NCBI GenBank assembly: GCA_027579435.1
Contig: JANBPK010000921.1
Span: 143,131-207,130, forward strand
Reading direction: 5' to 3'
DNA from: Candolleomyces eurysporus
Taxonomy: Eukaryota; Basidiomycota; Agaricomycetes; Agaricales; Psathyrellaceae
Length of the DNA: 64,000 nt
Of this stretch, positions 44,050-55,542 are shown in pieces. The notes beneath the pieces were generated by a model, which worked only from the letters and a program-made list of their open reading frames with translations, had not been told where the DNA came from and made no database searches. Each line of letters starts with the position of its first letter. Within the stretch, counting starts at the first letter, position 1. The translations under genes were made by a program, and so were the position numbers.

Positions 44050-45840
44050 ATGTCTCCACTCTCGCGGGCGTGGCACCTCTGTTTGGCCTCGTACATCCTC
44101 GCCTCCGTTCTCTATACTACCACTTTCTTGATCGGCCATCTCGTTGGGTCGCCTTTGAAGAGCCTTTTCGGCCTTTCTTCGTCGTCAGGGCCTCCCTTAC
44201 GGCTCGCAAAGGAAACTTGGGAACTTTCTGCTACGGCGGGCGACCCACTTTCTAGCGGGAATCATATTGAGCTCGAGGGTCCAGCCGCCTCTGGTATAGA
44301 TTCTAGTGCGCTCGGTCTCAGCTTGTGGCAAGGACTGAATGGTACAGGCCGGCTTCCAAACTTGGACTCCAGGCGAAGCCTATCTATGGACGAGGAACTG
44401 GTCTTTTCCAAGGCGTTTTCAACCTCTATGCGCCCAAGCAAAATCATACCCTACTACTTCAAGGCGTCTGGATCCTTCGGTCAAAGTGATGTCACGGTGA
44501 CGAGCATCATTACGAGCGATCGTTTGGATGTTTTTGCTCGCCTTGTTGATAAGTATCAAGGTGCGATTATTGCCTCCAACGTTTCTCATTGGAACTAGAC
44601 TAAAGGCGGTCGTCCTAGGTCCGATATCGGTCACGTTCCATGTCAAGAACATGACAGGAGAGGTTCCTCGTATTCTGGAAAGGCTGCGAACCATCTACGC
44701 ATCTTCTGAACTCATGTCGCGATTCGTTGACGTACACCTTGTTATCGACTCTTTCGACAGGCAGTTCAATACTTGGCGGAACATAGCTAGACTTTTTGCC
44801 CGGACCGACTACATCTTGATGCTGGACGTCGACTTCTATCTGTGCACCGATTTTCGAACAACGCTCCAAAAGAATCCCTGGATCATGCGGCGACTTGAAA
44901 GTGGGCTGGCGGCCGTCGTGATCCCCGCATTCGAATACACCAACTTTGAAGAAGGAAAGGATTATGGCAAGTTTCCTACGACGAAAGCGGTGTGTTTTCC
45001 CGAACGTGACAACTACGTTTCTCCGGGCTGACCACGGCTACACTTGACGTGCTCTCTTGCCTGACAGGAATTGCTTAAGTTGGTTAGGAGGGGGAAGGTT
45101 GACGTGTTTCACTGGGGGTGGAAACCTGGGCACAACAGCACCGATTACCCCAGGTTTTATTCTGCCTCTCCAGATGAGATCTACCTTGTCACAGAATACC
45201 AATCGGCCTACGAACCATATGTTATCTTCAAGAAAAATGGACCGCCTTGGTTAGTGATCATCTCCCGTATCTGTCGTTCCCCCAAATTCACATTCCTATC
45301 TAAGGTGTGAAGAACGCTTCGTTGGATATGGGGGAAATAAGGCGGCCTGCCTCTTCGAGATGTATCTCTCTGGCGTCATGTACTATGTAATGGCGGACCA
45401 TTTCCTGATCCACCAAAATCATTTGTACGAGGAAACCGCTCGCCGATCTGAGGTATCTTCGCTTCAACCTTTCTTCGCTTTATCGTCGCTCTGACGGAGT
45501 ACTGCTCTACCGTCTCTAGCGGAAGTATAATCGCAAGATATACTCTGGGTTCAAGGAGGAAGTTTGCTTCAGGTTCGTCGTCCCGAGTTCCCGTTTCCTG
45601 TTCTCTTCGACGCTGTGACGGTTGTTCTGATGACTCTTCTTTCCTTATAGGTACTTGAGAAGCTATCGGGATACGGGTCTTCTGAATACAACTCGAGCGA
45701 GGAATGCCATCGCAGAATGCAAGAAGCTTAAACCGATCAGAATTGCCGCACCAGAGGTGAGGATATTTTCCGATTGACCGCAGTCTTTTTCGACTTAATT
45801 GTGTATTAACAAGTTGCCGATGTAGCTGTTGGGCGATTAA
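44050..45840 (+). CDS. Type II membrane glycosyltransferase, GT49/LARGE-like
   Basis: Likely Golgi glycosyltransferase related to the beta-glucuronyl domain of LARGE. The start MSPLSRAWHLCLASYILASV continues into a hydrophobic anchor. After a luminal stem, SFGQSDVTVTSIITSDRLDV leads across a 57-base intron (after KYQ, near 44563) to GPISVTFHVKNMTGEVPRIL, then RLFARTDYILMLDVDFYLCT, whose DVD is the metal-binding DxD. Further exons give LVRRGKVDVFHWGWKPGHNS, YEPYVIFKKNGPPW, CEERFVGYGGNKAACLFEMY and FLIHQNHLYEE, all typical of GT49. Last exons carry EEVCFRYLRSYRDTGLLN and, after the intron ending at 45825, LLGD and stop. Two N-glycosylation sequons are visible (GLNGTG, KNMTGE). Acceptor unknown. 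Confidence 0.83.
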
Positions 45841-46769
45841 AGACCGTAATTTTGGTCTGCTTTGGATCCCGGGATCGAAGCACTGTTGGGGTGTATGGAC
45901 TATCTGGTCACTTGACCGAGATTGCAGGTGCGGTTGCAGGTGAAGACGTTCTTCTGCGGGTGGGCATGTGAAGGTAAAAGAACCAGGCTGTGTGTGTTGG
46001 TTATCTATTCTTGGTGTTACTGAAGCTATCTTGTAGCAATTCCAAAATTAAATAATCCCTTGTCTGAAGATTTGAAGAGGAAATCGGTTGCCTGCAATGG
46101 GATATTTGGACCCAGATCTATTTGAGCTGCCAGCAAGCCTTGATGGATGCACTGACGAACGAAAGGAGCATCTCCGACCCTTGATATTTGTTGACCGGTT
46201 ATCTTGGCTGTCACTGGATGGAGAAGTTATCTCGTACTCGTGGCTTTTTGTGGCAGCGAAGTTGGTCCTTCAGGCATAGCACTGACAGAAGCGTATGTCA
46301 AGGTGGCCGGCGCCCGAACATAATTCAGACAGAGTCTTTTAATCGGGCTGCTATGTGACCACACAAGTTATAAGGCCAAACTTCATTTCCGCTCGCGTAG
46401 CGTCGGGTATCTTGTCACAGAGGGCTCGCTGGCGTCATTGAAGCGATATCATTTAACGCGAACTGGGCATACGGTGCCATTAAGTCCGGGGTGGTCCGAG
46501 TTGCAAGGGGGTTGGCTCAAACACAAGTTTCTCCACCGATATCTTGGCCCGGCCGGAGTTGAAGTGGCCGGAGGAAGAGGATTGCCCCTATGCGTTGCTC
46601 TTCTCCGACCTCTGATGTCTCCGTTTTGTTCAAGTTAGTCCTGACCCGCCTGATGCTTTCCCCCCNTCGCCTCGTGACACTACAATATGTATAAATTGCT
46701 TATCCGCGAGACCACTTAAATACGCCACAACCATCCGTCACACTCCAGCCCTTCTCCCTTGCTCCCCAA
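45841..46769. other. Intergenic, no gene recognised
   Basis: About 930 bases between two plus-strand genes. Several short frames, none convincing. The bases around 46715-46769 (AAATACGCC then CT-rich sequence) look like a promoter and leader for the dehydrogenase. An N at 46666 follows a run of C. Confidence 0.45.
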
Positions 46770-48094
46770 ATGCCTCCTCGCCCAAGAGTACTCATCTGCA
46801 GTCAGTCCCGGTGCTCGCCTTCCGACGGCTCATGATTCTCATTTATTTGTCCCACTGTCACAGGCACCATCGTCTGGGCACACGACGATGTCAAGGCGCT
46901 TCTCGGAAGTATCGCGGACGTGGTGGTAAGTACGTCTTCTCGACCTCCCCGACCGCCACTCTGACTCGGTCCCGTCGCATCCTCGCTATCTAGTACGACG
47001 ACGCACCGAACCGCAAGGCGTTCTTGGCAGAGTTCAAACCCGGAGGAAAGTACGAGGGCACGATTGGCATTTATAGAGAAAANCGAGTCCGCCAAAAAAC
47101 TCGGCGTCTTCGACAAGGAGTTGATTGATGGATTGCCATCTTCAGTCAAGTGGATTGCACATAATGGGGCGGGTTACGATCCCGTCGACGTGCGTGCCTG
47201 TATCGCGAAAGGTGAGCATTCCGTCTGTTATAGAGCCGACCATGTCACTCAACTTTGACATTCATTCATCCATCGGCGGTAGGTATATACCTCTCGAACA
47301 CGCCTGGGGCCGTCGATGATGCGACCGCCACCACTGCGCTATATCTGCTCATTTCGACCCTGCGCCAATATTCGCTCGCTGAGAGATCATTACGCTCGTT
47401 GAAATGGAAACCGGCAGGTATCAACACCAATTCGCATGACGTTACTGGTCGAACGTTGGGCATCCTCGGGCTGGGAGGCATTGGGCTGCGTCTCGCGGAA
47501 TTGGTCCAATCATTCCCGATGAGGGTGATTTACCATTCCCGACATCGGAATCTCAAGGCACCAAGCTATTGCGAATATTTCGAAAACGTGGAGGACATGC
47601 TTGCACAAACGGACGTGCTGAGCGTGCACGTTCCCCTTCGCCCAGACACTGTCGGACTCGTCGGTGAAAAGTGGATCCGAGCCTTGAAACCGAAATCCAT
47701 TATCATCAACACAGCACGTGGAAAGGTTATCGACGAAGAAGCTCTAATCAGAGCGTTGGAGGATGGTCATGTAAGTTTATCTCCTTCATTGATCAGCCAA
47801 TACACCGTGCGTATCGTTGATTCTTGATACTACTTTATCCAGCTCGCAGCTGCTGGCCTGGACGTATACCCGAATGAACCCGAAGTCAACCCAAGATTCC
47901 TCGAGTTCCCCCAGGTTACGCTATTGCCGCACATGGGCACGGAGAATCAAGATTCCCAGAGGAAGATGGAGGTTCGAGCCTTGACCAATCTGAGGGACTT
48001 CTTAAACACGGGGATGGGTAAGGATCTCGTTCAGGAATTCAAACAGCAGCAGCAAAAGCCTGCAGTTGTTCCGAAGGTGATCTCGAAATTGTAG
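46770..48094 (+). CDS. D-isomer-specific 2-hydroxyacid dehydrogenase (glyoxylate/hydroxypyruvate reductase-like)
   Basis: NAD(P)H-dependent reductase of 2-oxoacids. Start MPPRPRVLICS; after an intron IVWAHDDVKALLGSIADVV. The catalytic domain shows WIAHNGAGYDPVDVRACIAK and IYLSNTPGAVDDATATTALY. The Rossmann domain has GRTLGILGLGGIGLRLAELV (GxGxxG), the active-site Arg in KSIIINTARGKVIDEEALIR, Glu in AAAGLDVYPNEPEVNP and His in VTLLPHMGTEN. It ends KVISKL. The N at 47083 lies in the coding exon: dropping it gives a clean RENESAKKLGVFDKELIDG, keeping it shifts the frame, so I treat it as an assembly artefact. Closest in style to fungal glyoxylate reductases (Gor1). Confidence 0.9.
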
Positions 48095-48525
48095 CCGTCG
48101 TCAACGGGCTTGCGCTGACGCTGTTCTCCTTTGAAGAACTAAATTGATTTATTGGAGGTCGCTATCGTACTGTAAGAGAATATGTAATGCATGGTGTCTT
48201 GTTTGGCTCTGCAAATCCAATCTTATTCTGCAAACCACCTTGTGCTGAAGCTCGGGGACTGGCCCCAGTTCGTCTCATATCATACTTTGATTTCATCCAA
48301 GAATGCAAATGATCAATAACCCGGGCTACCGGAGAGCCTGGGTGAATAAAGTAGAATACAACAACATTTACAATACCCAGAACAACAACAAAACAAGGCT
48401 GTTAATGGAACAGAAGACGCAGCACGCTGCAATACATCTGATAGTACAATGCAGAGAACATTGTGAGCGTGGTCACCCACCGCTATTGAGAACATGACAA
48501 AACACAACCAAAAAGGATAGGAATT
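48095..48525. other. 3' flanks of convergent genes
   Basis: About 430 bases between the convergent dehydrogenase and KRE6 genes. AT-rich with an A/C-rich run near 48355-48395; no gene recognised. Confidence 0.4.
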
Positions 48526-51313
48526 CTAGGTTCTTGGGCACCCTTCAGCGGATCTGCTATTCCTCGGCCAGGGCTGCTTGTAATCCTTGGTCCAAGTCAT
48601 CAACTCCGCGTTCGTATAGGCCTCTCGGTAGCTAGCAAAATATGCGCATTGAGTCGTAGTTTCTCCATAGAGAAAGAAAAAGACAACATACGTTTCGATA
48701 TACTTCGCAGTAGGGAAATCTTCGGGGTCACAGGTGGTTCGTATGGCGTTGGAAGGCTGATACACTCTGATCCAGTCGATGCTCATCGTGGCCGGGAAGA
48801 GGAGGTTTTCGTCCAAGGTACCGAAGCCATGAGAGATACCCAAGTTCGCAATAATGTACTTGAGAGAGATAACGTCAATAATCTTGTTTGCTTCTTTGAG
48901 TATCAAAGACCTATACCATTGGTTCCTGTGAGATGGGTCGTGGGCCAATTTCAGCGGCTGTGTCTGTGTCAAGACCTCTTGCATAATGGGTCCATGCGAG
49001 ATTGCCGTTGTTCACCCAGGTGATATAAGCATCATCGAACCTTTTTGACAATGTTCAGAATGTTTAGCAGACGTAAAGAGGAAGCCACAGACTCACCCAG
49101 GTACGTATTCGAATCCGAATGTTGTGAAACACCCGTCGGCCAGCTCGTAGCAAGACTGGTTGGTCCACGATAGACCGCTGACTGCCTGTTGGAAGACACC
49201 TAAGACGAGGAGATTATTAGAAGTTCAGACCAATACTAAAGCGGCATGCCTCCTCTGTACGAATTCAACACGGTTTGGCTGACTGTGTCGGGGTAGATCT
49301 TGTAGTTATCGGAGGTGTTGTGCCATCTGTATTGGGCGTTGAACGGAGCCCATTGGGATGATTGTGATACCTGTGACAGTCGAGATTGAAATTAATGGCA
49401 TGGGGATTCGATGGACTCATGCTGGCTCACCTGGCCTTGACCATCCTCAACGAGAGCTTCAATGATGTCAATCTCGGGAGCAGCACGGCCGACATATGAC
49501 CCGTCAGGCCTCATGGGTCCTGGATGGGACTCTCCAGGGCAAGTGCAAGCAGCTACAATGGAGTCAGTGGCCCGAATTTCATGCAAGCTACCAAGTCACG
49601 TACACAAGCGTTGTCCAGGAAGATAAGACTAGATAAGGAGAGTTAGTAAGTGGGCCGATGAACCAAGAGGCTCCATACCAAAACATTGCCATGGTATCTG
49701 TCTCCGTTCGTGATAGCAGCGAGAGGTCCCTCTCCGTCCGGGTACGTCTGGTTTGGCAAAGTTCCAACGTCACAAGTGTCGTAGCTGTAGGGCCACTGCA
49801 TTCAAGATTTTCAGTTTCAGTCTTTGCGAGACAACAAGAAAAGACGTACCATTCCTTCCAGAGAGGCACCGTATCCAGCGCGACCAAGGTTGCCGAGAGT
49901 CCATACTGCAGGCCAAAGACCTCTGGAGATTTTGATGTCGGCGAGACGAAACCACGGACGACATACACACAACGTACCCGACGGAGTTGGATCCAGGGAG
50001 TCGAACAGATGCTGTATTCTATTGTCAGCGTCTGGTGAGATGTCACGTCGACTGATTGTTTACCTTCAATCAAGCCGCCAGTGAAGCAGAATTTATTCCT
50101 GAACCCATCCATCAATCACGGAAATAAAGATGGCAGAGGCAACAATTAGTCTCACCAAGATTGAACCTGCAAGTACAGTAAGCAAGTGAATTTGAGTTAG
50201 TAGAAATATAGCACTACTGACCATTCCCGATTTGTATGTCATATTGTGGTTCGTCGCTGGATCGTCCACCTTCTCAATCTTAATCTGCAGCGCGCCATCC
50301 TTCGTAGTAACTACCGGGTCAATGAGCTACCTATTCAAGGCTTGTAGAAAGTCATAAGCTACATACCTTGACCAGGATCGTACCATTCAAGGTCAAGCTG
50401 GTAGAAATAAATCAGTCCTGATTTAACACACCAAGCCGAAGGTTGAGCATACCGTTCCCCAATACCACAAATCCACTGCTTCCCAATACGGGTCATCTCC
50501 AGGGAAGAAGGTGCGTCCATCGGTGTTGAACTCGTCCGAAAACACAAGAACCATTTCTTCACCAGTTTCGTAGGAGATCTTCGTAAGAGCTTCCTTTGGG
50601 GTGTCCCGGTCGATTAATCCATAGTTGCCAATCATGTCGGGTATCTGACCCGTCGCGTTGATTCCGCCAAGATTGAAGCCGCCCTGGTCGGTTAAAACAG
50701 GCGTTAGGAAATGAGTGAGAATAGGATATCCTGTGAAGAGCATTAAGTTCCGGGAGGGTTAGAATGTCGAACTCGAGAAGGTATTTACCGCCACTGCAAC
50801 ACACGAATTTTTTTTCAGCACACACAGAGGTCTCAGTGAAGCTTGCACTCACAACAACATGAGCAATCCGAGGGCAAGAATTGTCAAGCACCCCAAATTG
50901 ACCAAACCTCGCTTCGAGAACACGGCACCTCCGCGGTCGCTGAATCTGTCCCTGGCTGAGCTGGGGTTATGCAAGTCATCGTCGGGCTCGGGGGTGCGTA
51001 TGTCGAGAGGCGTTCCCCAGGTTCGCGGAGACGCTGCCAAGGAGTACTAAGCCGAAATGTAAGTTGTCGAAAAGGTGAAGAAGTTGCCAAGCTGGTGTAC
51101 CCCACCTTCTCGGCTATTGAGCTCTGCAGAGAACAACGTCAGCCCGAGACCGCCAAGAAGACACCAAGCAACCTTGGTATGACATACCTTCATACTGCTC
51201 ATAGATTCGACCCTCGCGAGCCCGCGTCCTCCGTCGGGCGCTCCAGTGTTGCTCAACAAACTGGTCTTCGACTCCATGGAATGATTGGTAAATTTGCGAT
51301 TCAACGACGCCAT
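48526..51313 (-). CDS. KRE6/SKN1 family beta-glucan synthesis protein (GH16)
   Basis: Type II membrane protein of the secretory pathway needed for beta-1,6-glucan in the cell wall. Small exons give MASLNRKFTNHSMESK and VESMSSMKSSIAEK, joined to YSLAASPRTWGTPLDIRTPE, DLHNPSSARDRFSD, and the membrane anchor GLVNLGCLTILALGLLMLL. The luminal part has GYPILTHFLTPVLTDQGGFN, LVFSDEFNTDGRTFFPGDDP (start of the GH16 fold), the catalytic APEIDIIEALVEDGQGQ (near 49470, with the ExDxxE pattern), and NLGISHGFGTLDENLLFPAT near the end, closing SRSAEGCPRT. More than ten introns, several very short. Enzyme activity of this subfamily is debated. It converges with the dehydrogenase gene. Confidence 0.9.
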
Positions 51314-52196
51314 GTTCGTTGACCGCTGTGGTATACAAGACTTGAAAGAATGAAAATAAGTCGGTCACTAAAGAATGACAGGGGGAGCTGTAAGAGAAAC
51401 TGTAGCTCTCGAGAGCGCTTGATAGCAGGTAAGGGACCTCGCCAACAAAGCCAAGACGTGGGAGGGGAGAAAAGGAGGGAAAAAGACCTTGTATTTGACA
51501 TTTCCTTGACAAGCGGCGCAGTGGGAACATTCTGCACCGTCGCATTCGGACATTGTGATGAATCCAGGCCAATCTGGCAGTTTCATGGGATCCACCCTGA
51601 GCGCTCAGTGTGTGGGAAATTTGCGCCGTCTGGCCCTGCAACCCGGCTTGCATATGGAGGAAATGATATCCTGATGATAGCAAGATGATTGGGAGGGAAC
51701 GAGAATCAGTGCCTGTAAAGGGGAGGATCAGGCATCCGGTGTCCATTCATATCAGCAAATTGTACATGAAGGCTCGTGACCGTGACCAACCCTAACATAG
51801 CGTCATCATACCCCTTTGCCCGACACCGCGACCACTCTTTATCGCTCCCCTCACATCGAGAGAGCAATGTGCGTTCAAAACTGAATTTGAGACTCCGAGC
51901 CCGCCGTCTGCGATCCGGGAGTCGAAGAAATCGGCCACGAGGTTTCCGCGAGGCCAGTCATACGTGTTTCGAGGTAGAGAGCAGTCGTACCATTTCAACT
52001 ACTTGCAGACCATGGAATTCGACCCTGGCCATGGAGAGAAGGCGTCCAAGACTGACTTGGATGCGACAACACGCCAAGCGGTAGAAGTTGAGTTCGTTGT
52101 GGAAATGAGGAAAACCGTCGAGAGCTTGCAAGTATAGCATTGGTTTCGATATTTGACCGAACCTCTGAGCAATCTATTTCTTCGTAGAATTGGGAA
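51314..52196. other. Region upstream of KRE6 and 5' part of the coiled-coil gene
   Basis: Nearly 900 bases without a gene I can support. A plus-strand frame at 52010-52137 (MEFDPGHGEKASKTDLDATT onward) is a plausible early exon of the coiled-coil gene that follows, but I could not connect it by a consistent splice phase. Confidence 0.35.
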
Positions 52197-53120
52197 CGCC
52201 GGCAAATTACGGTGCCAATCTGAAGAATTCAATAAATTAGATTCGTTACCGGTGAGTTTTCAAGAAACCTTCGGTGTTAAGAACTCACGTTCGACTTCAT
52301 CCACGTAGACTCATGATCCATTGTCGGCTTTGGCTGAACTACGAAGCACTCTGCGTGGACACGACGAGGAACATGTTCGCAATATGCAAAAGGTAAAGGA
52401 GGATCTGCAAGAAGAGTTCAGGCAGCAATATGAGCGGACAATCAGGTGATCTTACATTCTCACAAGTACGAAGATTCGTGGGCCAGAATTGACGACGACA
52501 TGGTAGGGACAAGTTGAGAGAGCAAGTTCGCGCAGTCATCACCGAGCAAGTCAAGGTGCAGGTGGATGCGCAGCTTAAGGAGCACATCCCGGTGTCCTTG
52601 AGGCAACAGCTGGAAGACACGAAGCAGCAGCTGAAGGAGATGAAGATATCCCTCCAGAACTCGTAAGTCACTTTTCTCTGGTTCCAGCTTGACTTGGGAG
52701 GATGACCGTTAATATTTAGTGAGGCACGGACGACTAATTCAGAACTCACCGAAACAGATTTGTTCCGAGTATTGGCAGTGGTGCTGACTCCCGAAGGCAA
52801 GGAGAGCGACAAATATCCCCAGGATTTGTGCTCTCTTTTTGCATATGATCGTAAGCCATTGCAGTCGATAGGTGGTCATACGCAGACATGTTGACATAGA
52901 AAACTAGTCGCCACCGCCAGAACACTTGTCCGAGAGTATGGACTTGTGGATTCGGAAGTATTGGAAGTGAACTTCAGGCGCTTCTTAGCTCATATAGGTA
53001 CGCAGAACAGACGCTCGTGACATGCCTAGGGACTCATCAGCTGATGTCTTTACACATGCAACGATAGGGATTCACGTAGACCTATTTCCTTCGCTCAACG
53101 GAGACTTGCTATCGGCGTAG
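52197..53120 (+). CDS. Conserved agaric coiled-coil protein, uncharacterised (copy B), 5' end unresolved
   Basis: Second member of the family seen at 18.8-19.9 kb. Exons give IGNAGKLRCQSEEFNKLDSL (compare AIGNGGEDQ in copy A), HDPLSALAELRSTLRGHDEE, the coiled coil VKEDLQEEFRQQYERTIR and REQVRAVITEQVKVQVDAQL, HIPVSLRQQLEDTKQQLKEM, then the conserved block EARTTNSELTETDLFRVLAV, LTPEGKESDKYPQDLCSLFA, TLVREYGLVDSEVLEVNFRR and FLAHIGIHVDLF, ending NGDLLSA. Introns at about 52446-52511, 52664-52719, 52850-52909 and 52998-53068 are canonical. The start codon and first exons are not identified. Identity with copy A is low, so the duplication is old or the genes are separate family members. Confidence 0.62.
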
Positions 53121-53464
53121 CTCTAATCAGACTGATAAGGCCGGAGCATGCGTTACTACCTGTAGAATGGGGAACATTTATAGGGGTTAGCAATGATCTC
53201 TTCTGGACTCGAAAGAGGGAAGGGGACGAATTACCTTTCAGTTAACCAGAATATAATGTTGTTTCTTGATGGAACGGTTTGCTTCTGAGTTTAAGGCGAG
53301 TTATTCGCGTGACGTCCGCTCTTAGCGCGATTGTCCCCGCAAACGCACGATTCTGGCGCCCTGGGTCTTTCCGAGACGATTGTCGCGGCTTTTTTCAAAT
53401 TGTGTTTGTAAAGAAGCCTTGCCAGAGAAGGGTCGATAACATAACGTGCGAGTCTCCCCTTTGA

Positions 53465-54020
53465 ATGTCCATTCATTCCTCTTCCTCCTCTTCTCCGTTC
53501 GCAGTGATGTCGACGGTCGCGGGTCGCATGCCTGGTGGTTCCAACACTCCTACACCATCATCATCATCCAGGTCTCCCAGTATCCACACTGTGTCAATGG
53601 CTAGCAATGCTGAAGGCCCATTCGGCACCTTGAGATCATCAAACAACTCCGTCGCGACTGGAATTGGGGAGGCGCTGGAAGCGCTTGTCAGAGCAGTCAG
53701 TGCGCCACCGCCAGCGTCGACAAAGCCAATATTTGTTGAATGGGAAGGTCGGATTATGGCACTAGGGAGAAAACGAATGACAGGACTGGGATCTGGAAAG
53801 GTAGGGGTGTTTGCATTCCCTTTTGCTTGTGGTTGCTGAGGTCGACGCGATTCAGAACGCCTTCTTGTATCTGAAGAGCAAGTTCGGGCTTTTAAGCTCT
53901 GCACGACCCCTGTATTTGCAAGCAACGTTCTTGGGGGAGGATGGGGAATTTGTCGAGCTTGATCTCGACGCTTGGGAGGAACTGACCCCGCATATCGAAA
54001 AACTGCGTATTATTGCATAG
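53465..54020 (+). CDS. Small uncharacterised protein
   Basis: Not recognised. The first exon starts MSIHSSSSSSPFAVMSTVAG, is Ser-rich and likely disordered, then becomes ordered: PIFVEWEGRIMALGRKRMTG. An intron with donor GTAGGG (53802) and acceptor TTCAG (53855) joins NAFLYLKSKFGLLSSARPLY, then LQATFLGEDGEFVELDLDAW and EELTPHIEKLRIIA. The second half has a beta-beta-alpha look with an acidic end, and reads like a conserved domain. The opposite strand also has a long open frame here (53473-53925), but it is low-complexity and lacks the splice-supported continuation. Starting at 53507 (MSTVAGRMPGG) is an alternative. Confidence 0.5.
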
Positions 54021-54208
54021 CTACGCGCTTCAAAGCTTGACACTGTAGTGCTGAATACAAGTTTATTGTCGGAAAGCTGGGCTTGTGGTGCTGAGGTTTA
54101 TTTCGTGGTGAGCTCGATGCCAAAAGCCAGCGACGTCGCCGCGACGAAAGTCTGAGTTTCCATCTGGCACGTGGTGGAGAATATCGCAATGGTGGAAACT
54201 CGCTTGTC

Positions 54209-55542
54209 ATGCACTCTATCCCCAACCTCCATCTACTTGTGAATGGCGGTGAGCACCGTCCTCAGTTTTCAGTGCAAAATATTCACTTATCGCTCTCTAG
54301 AATGAATTATCTCCCCTAGAACAGGTCCACAAAGCGTACTCGAGGCTCACCCACTCCGAACTCACACTTTTCCTCAAAGTCCGCAACCTCCCCACGGCCG
54401 GCACCCACCAGGAGCTGGTATCCAGGCTCTGTAATCATGATCTCCACCACTACCACATTCCCAATGCCGCCAGCAACACCAAGACACCTCCCAGCTCAGG
54501 CTTGTCCTTGATTCCTTGCCCAGGTTCGCAGCAGTCGCGGTCCAAGCTGAGGACGGATCTCCCAGTTGAGATCCTGGCGGACATCATGGATCATCTGGGA
54601 GACTGGGAGCTCTCCAGGGCAGTCGGTGTCCCGACCTCCTTGTCCCAGCCATTGGAATGGACGCGGGCCTCAAGAACCGACTGGGCTGTCCTCACAGGCG
54701 ACATGCGCAAAATCCGTGAGGCCAACCCATCACTCAGCAATCCACTGACGAGCCTGGGCGCGGTGGTCGCAATCCGGTTCGGGGACGAGAACATTCTGGA
54801 ATACTTCCTCTCACAACACCTCCGTATGTTCCAGCGAGTCTTCAAAGACGACCTCATTCCCATAAAAGCCTCGCTATACGGCAGAGTCAGGGTCCTTTCA
54901 TGGTGGAAACACGTTTTCGAGCAGCATCCAGACCTCATCACACCCCCTTCCTCGAAATCCATAGAGGAGGCTGTTGATCAAGCATCTCGGAGCGGACAGA
55001 TTGCCTCACTCGACTGGTGGCTGAACGACTATGGACATTCCTTTGAATACACAGAAGCAGCTCTGGAGTATGCGAGCGCGAAAAATCGGATCGCGGTCTT
55101 GGAGTGGTGGAAACATCAGAACAAATTCAGAGGCGTTCCACTCAAGATCGGCCGGGTCATGGATATGGCGAGCACCGCAGGGCATGTAGAAGTGCTCGAG
55201 TGGTGGGCAACGTCACAGTTGGAGTTCAATTATGATCGCCATGCACTGCAACATGCAAGTTGTCACGGCAAGGTCGAAGTCCTGCAGTGGTGGCTAGGAA
55301 GTGGGTTGCAGCTGCTCTTCGACCAAGAGGCGTTGACTGGGGCGACCAGACATAACCGACCGGAGGTCCTCGAATGGTGGGATAGGTCCGGACTGCCGAT
55401 CCAGTATCGCATGTGCGACATCGAGGAAGCCTTGGAAGATGCTCTCGGTGGTGGAGAAGCCGCGAGGGCGTGGTGGAAGCAGAAGGGTGTGGATTTTAAC
55501 GCCAATGATAAGGAGTGGATGAAGTTGCAAACACTCAATTGA
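54209..55542 (+). CDS. SAP-domain protein with ankyrin-like LEWW repeats
   Basis: Probable protein- or DNA-interaction scaffold. A 30-base first exon (MHSIPNLHLL) joins at 54301 to NELSPLEQVHKAYSRLTHSE. This contains a SAP-like helix-turn-helix (LTHSELTLFLKVRNLPTAGT then QELVSRLCNHD). Next is an F-box-like LRTDLPVEILADIMDHLGDW, then about seven repeats built on V-L-x-W-W (RVRVLSWWKHV, QIASLDWWLND, RIAVLEWWKHQ, HVEVLEWWATS, KVEVLQWWLGS, RPEVLEWWDRS, ending AARAWWKQKGVDFNAND). Spacing is about 30-45 residues, as in ankyrin-like solenoids. It ends MKLQTLN. I recall the same layout in other mushrooms but no function. Confidence 0.7.

Noticed and set aside
43446..44255. 269-codon plus-strand frame overlapping the GlcNAc kinase and the GT49-like gene
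   Set aside because: It is a shifted frame of the kinase in its first part and of the glycosyltransferase start in the last part; it has no domain content of its own.
53473..53925. 150-codon minus-strand frame opposite the small plus-strand gene at 53465-54020
   Set aside because: Low-complexity and antisense to a frame that has a splice-supported, better ordered second exon. It cannot be excluded fully.
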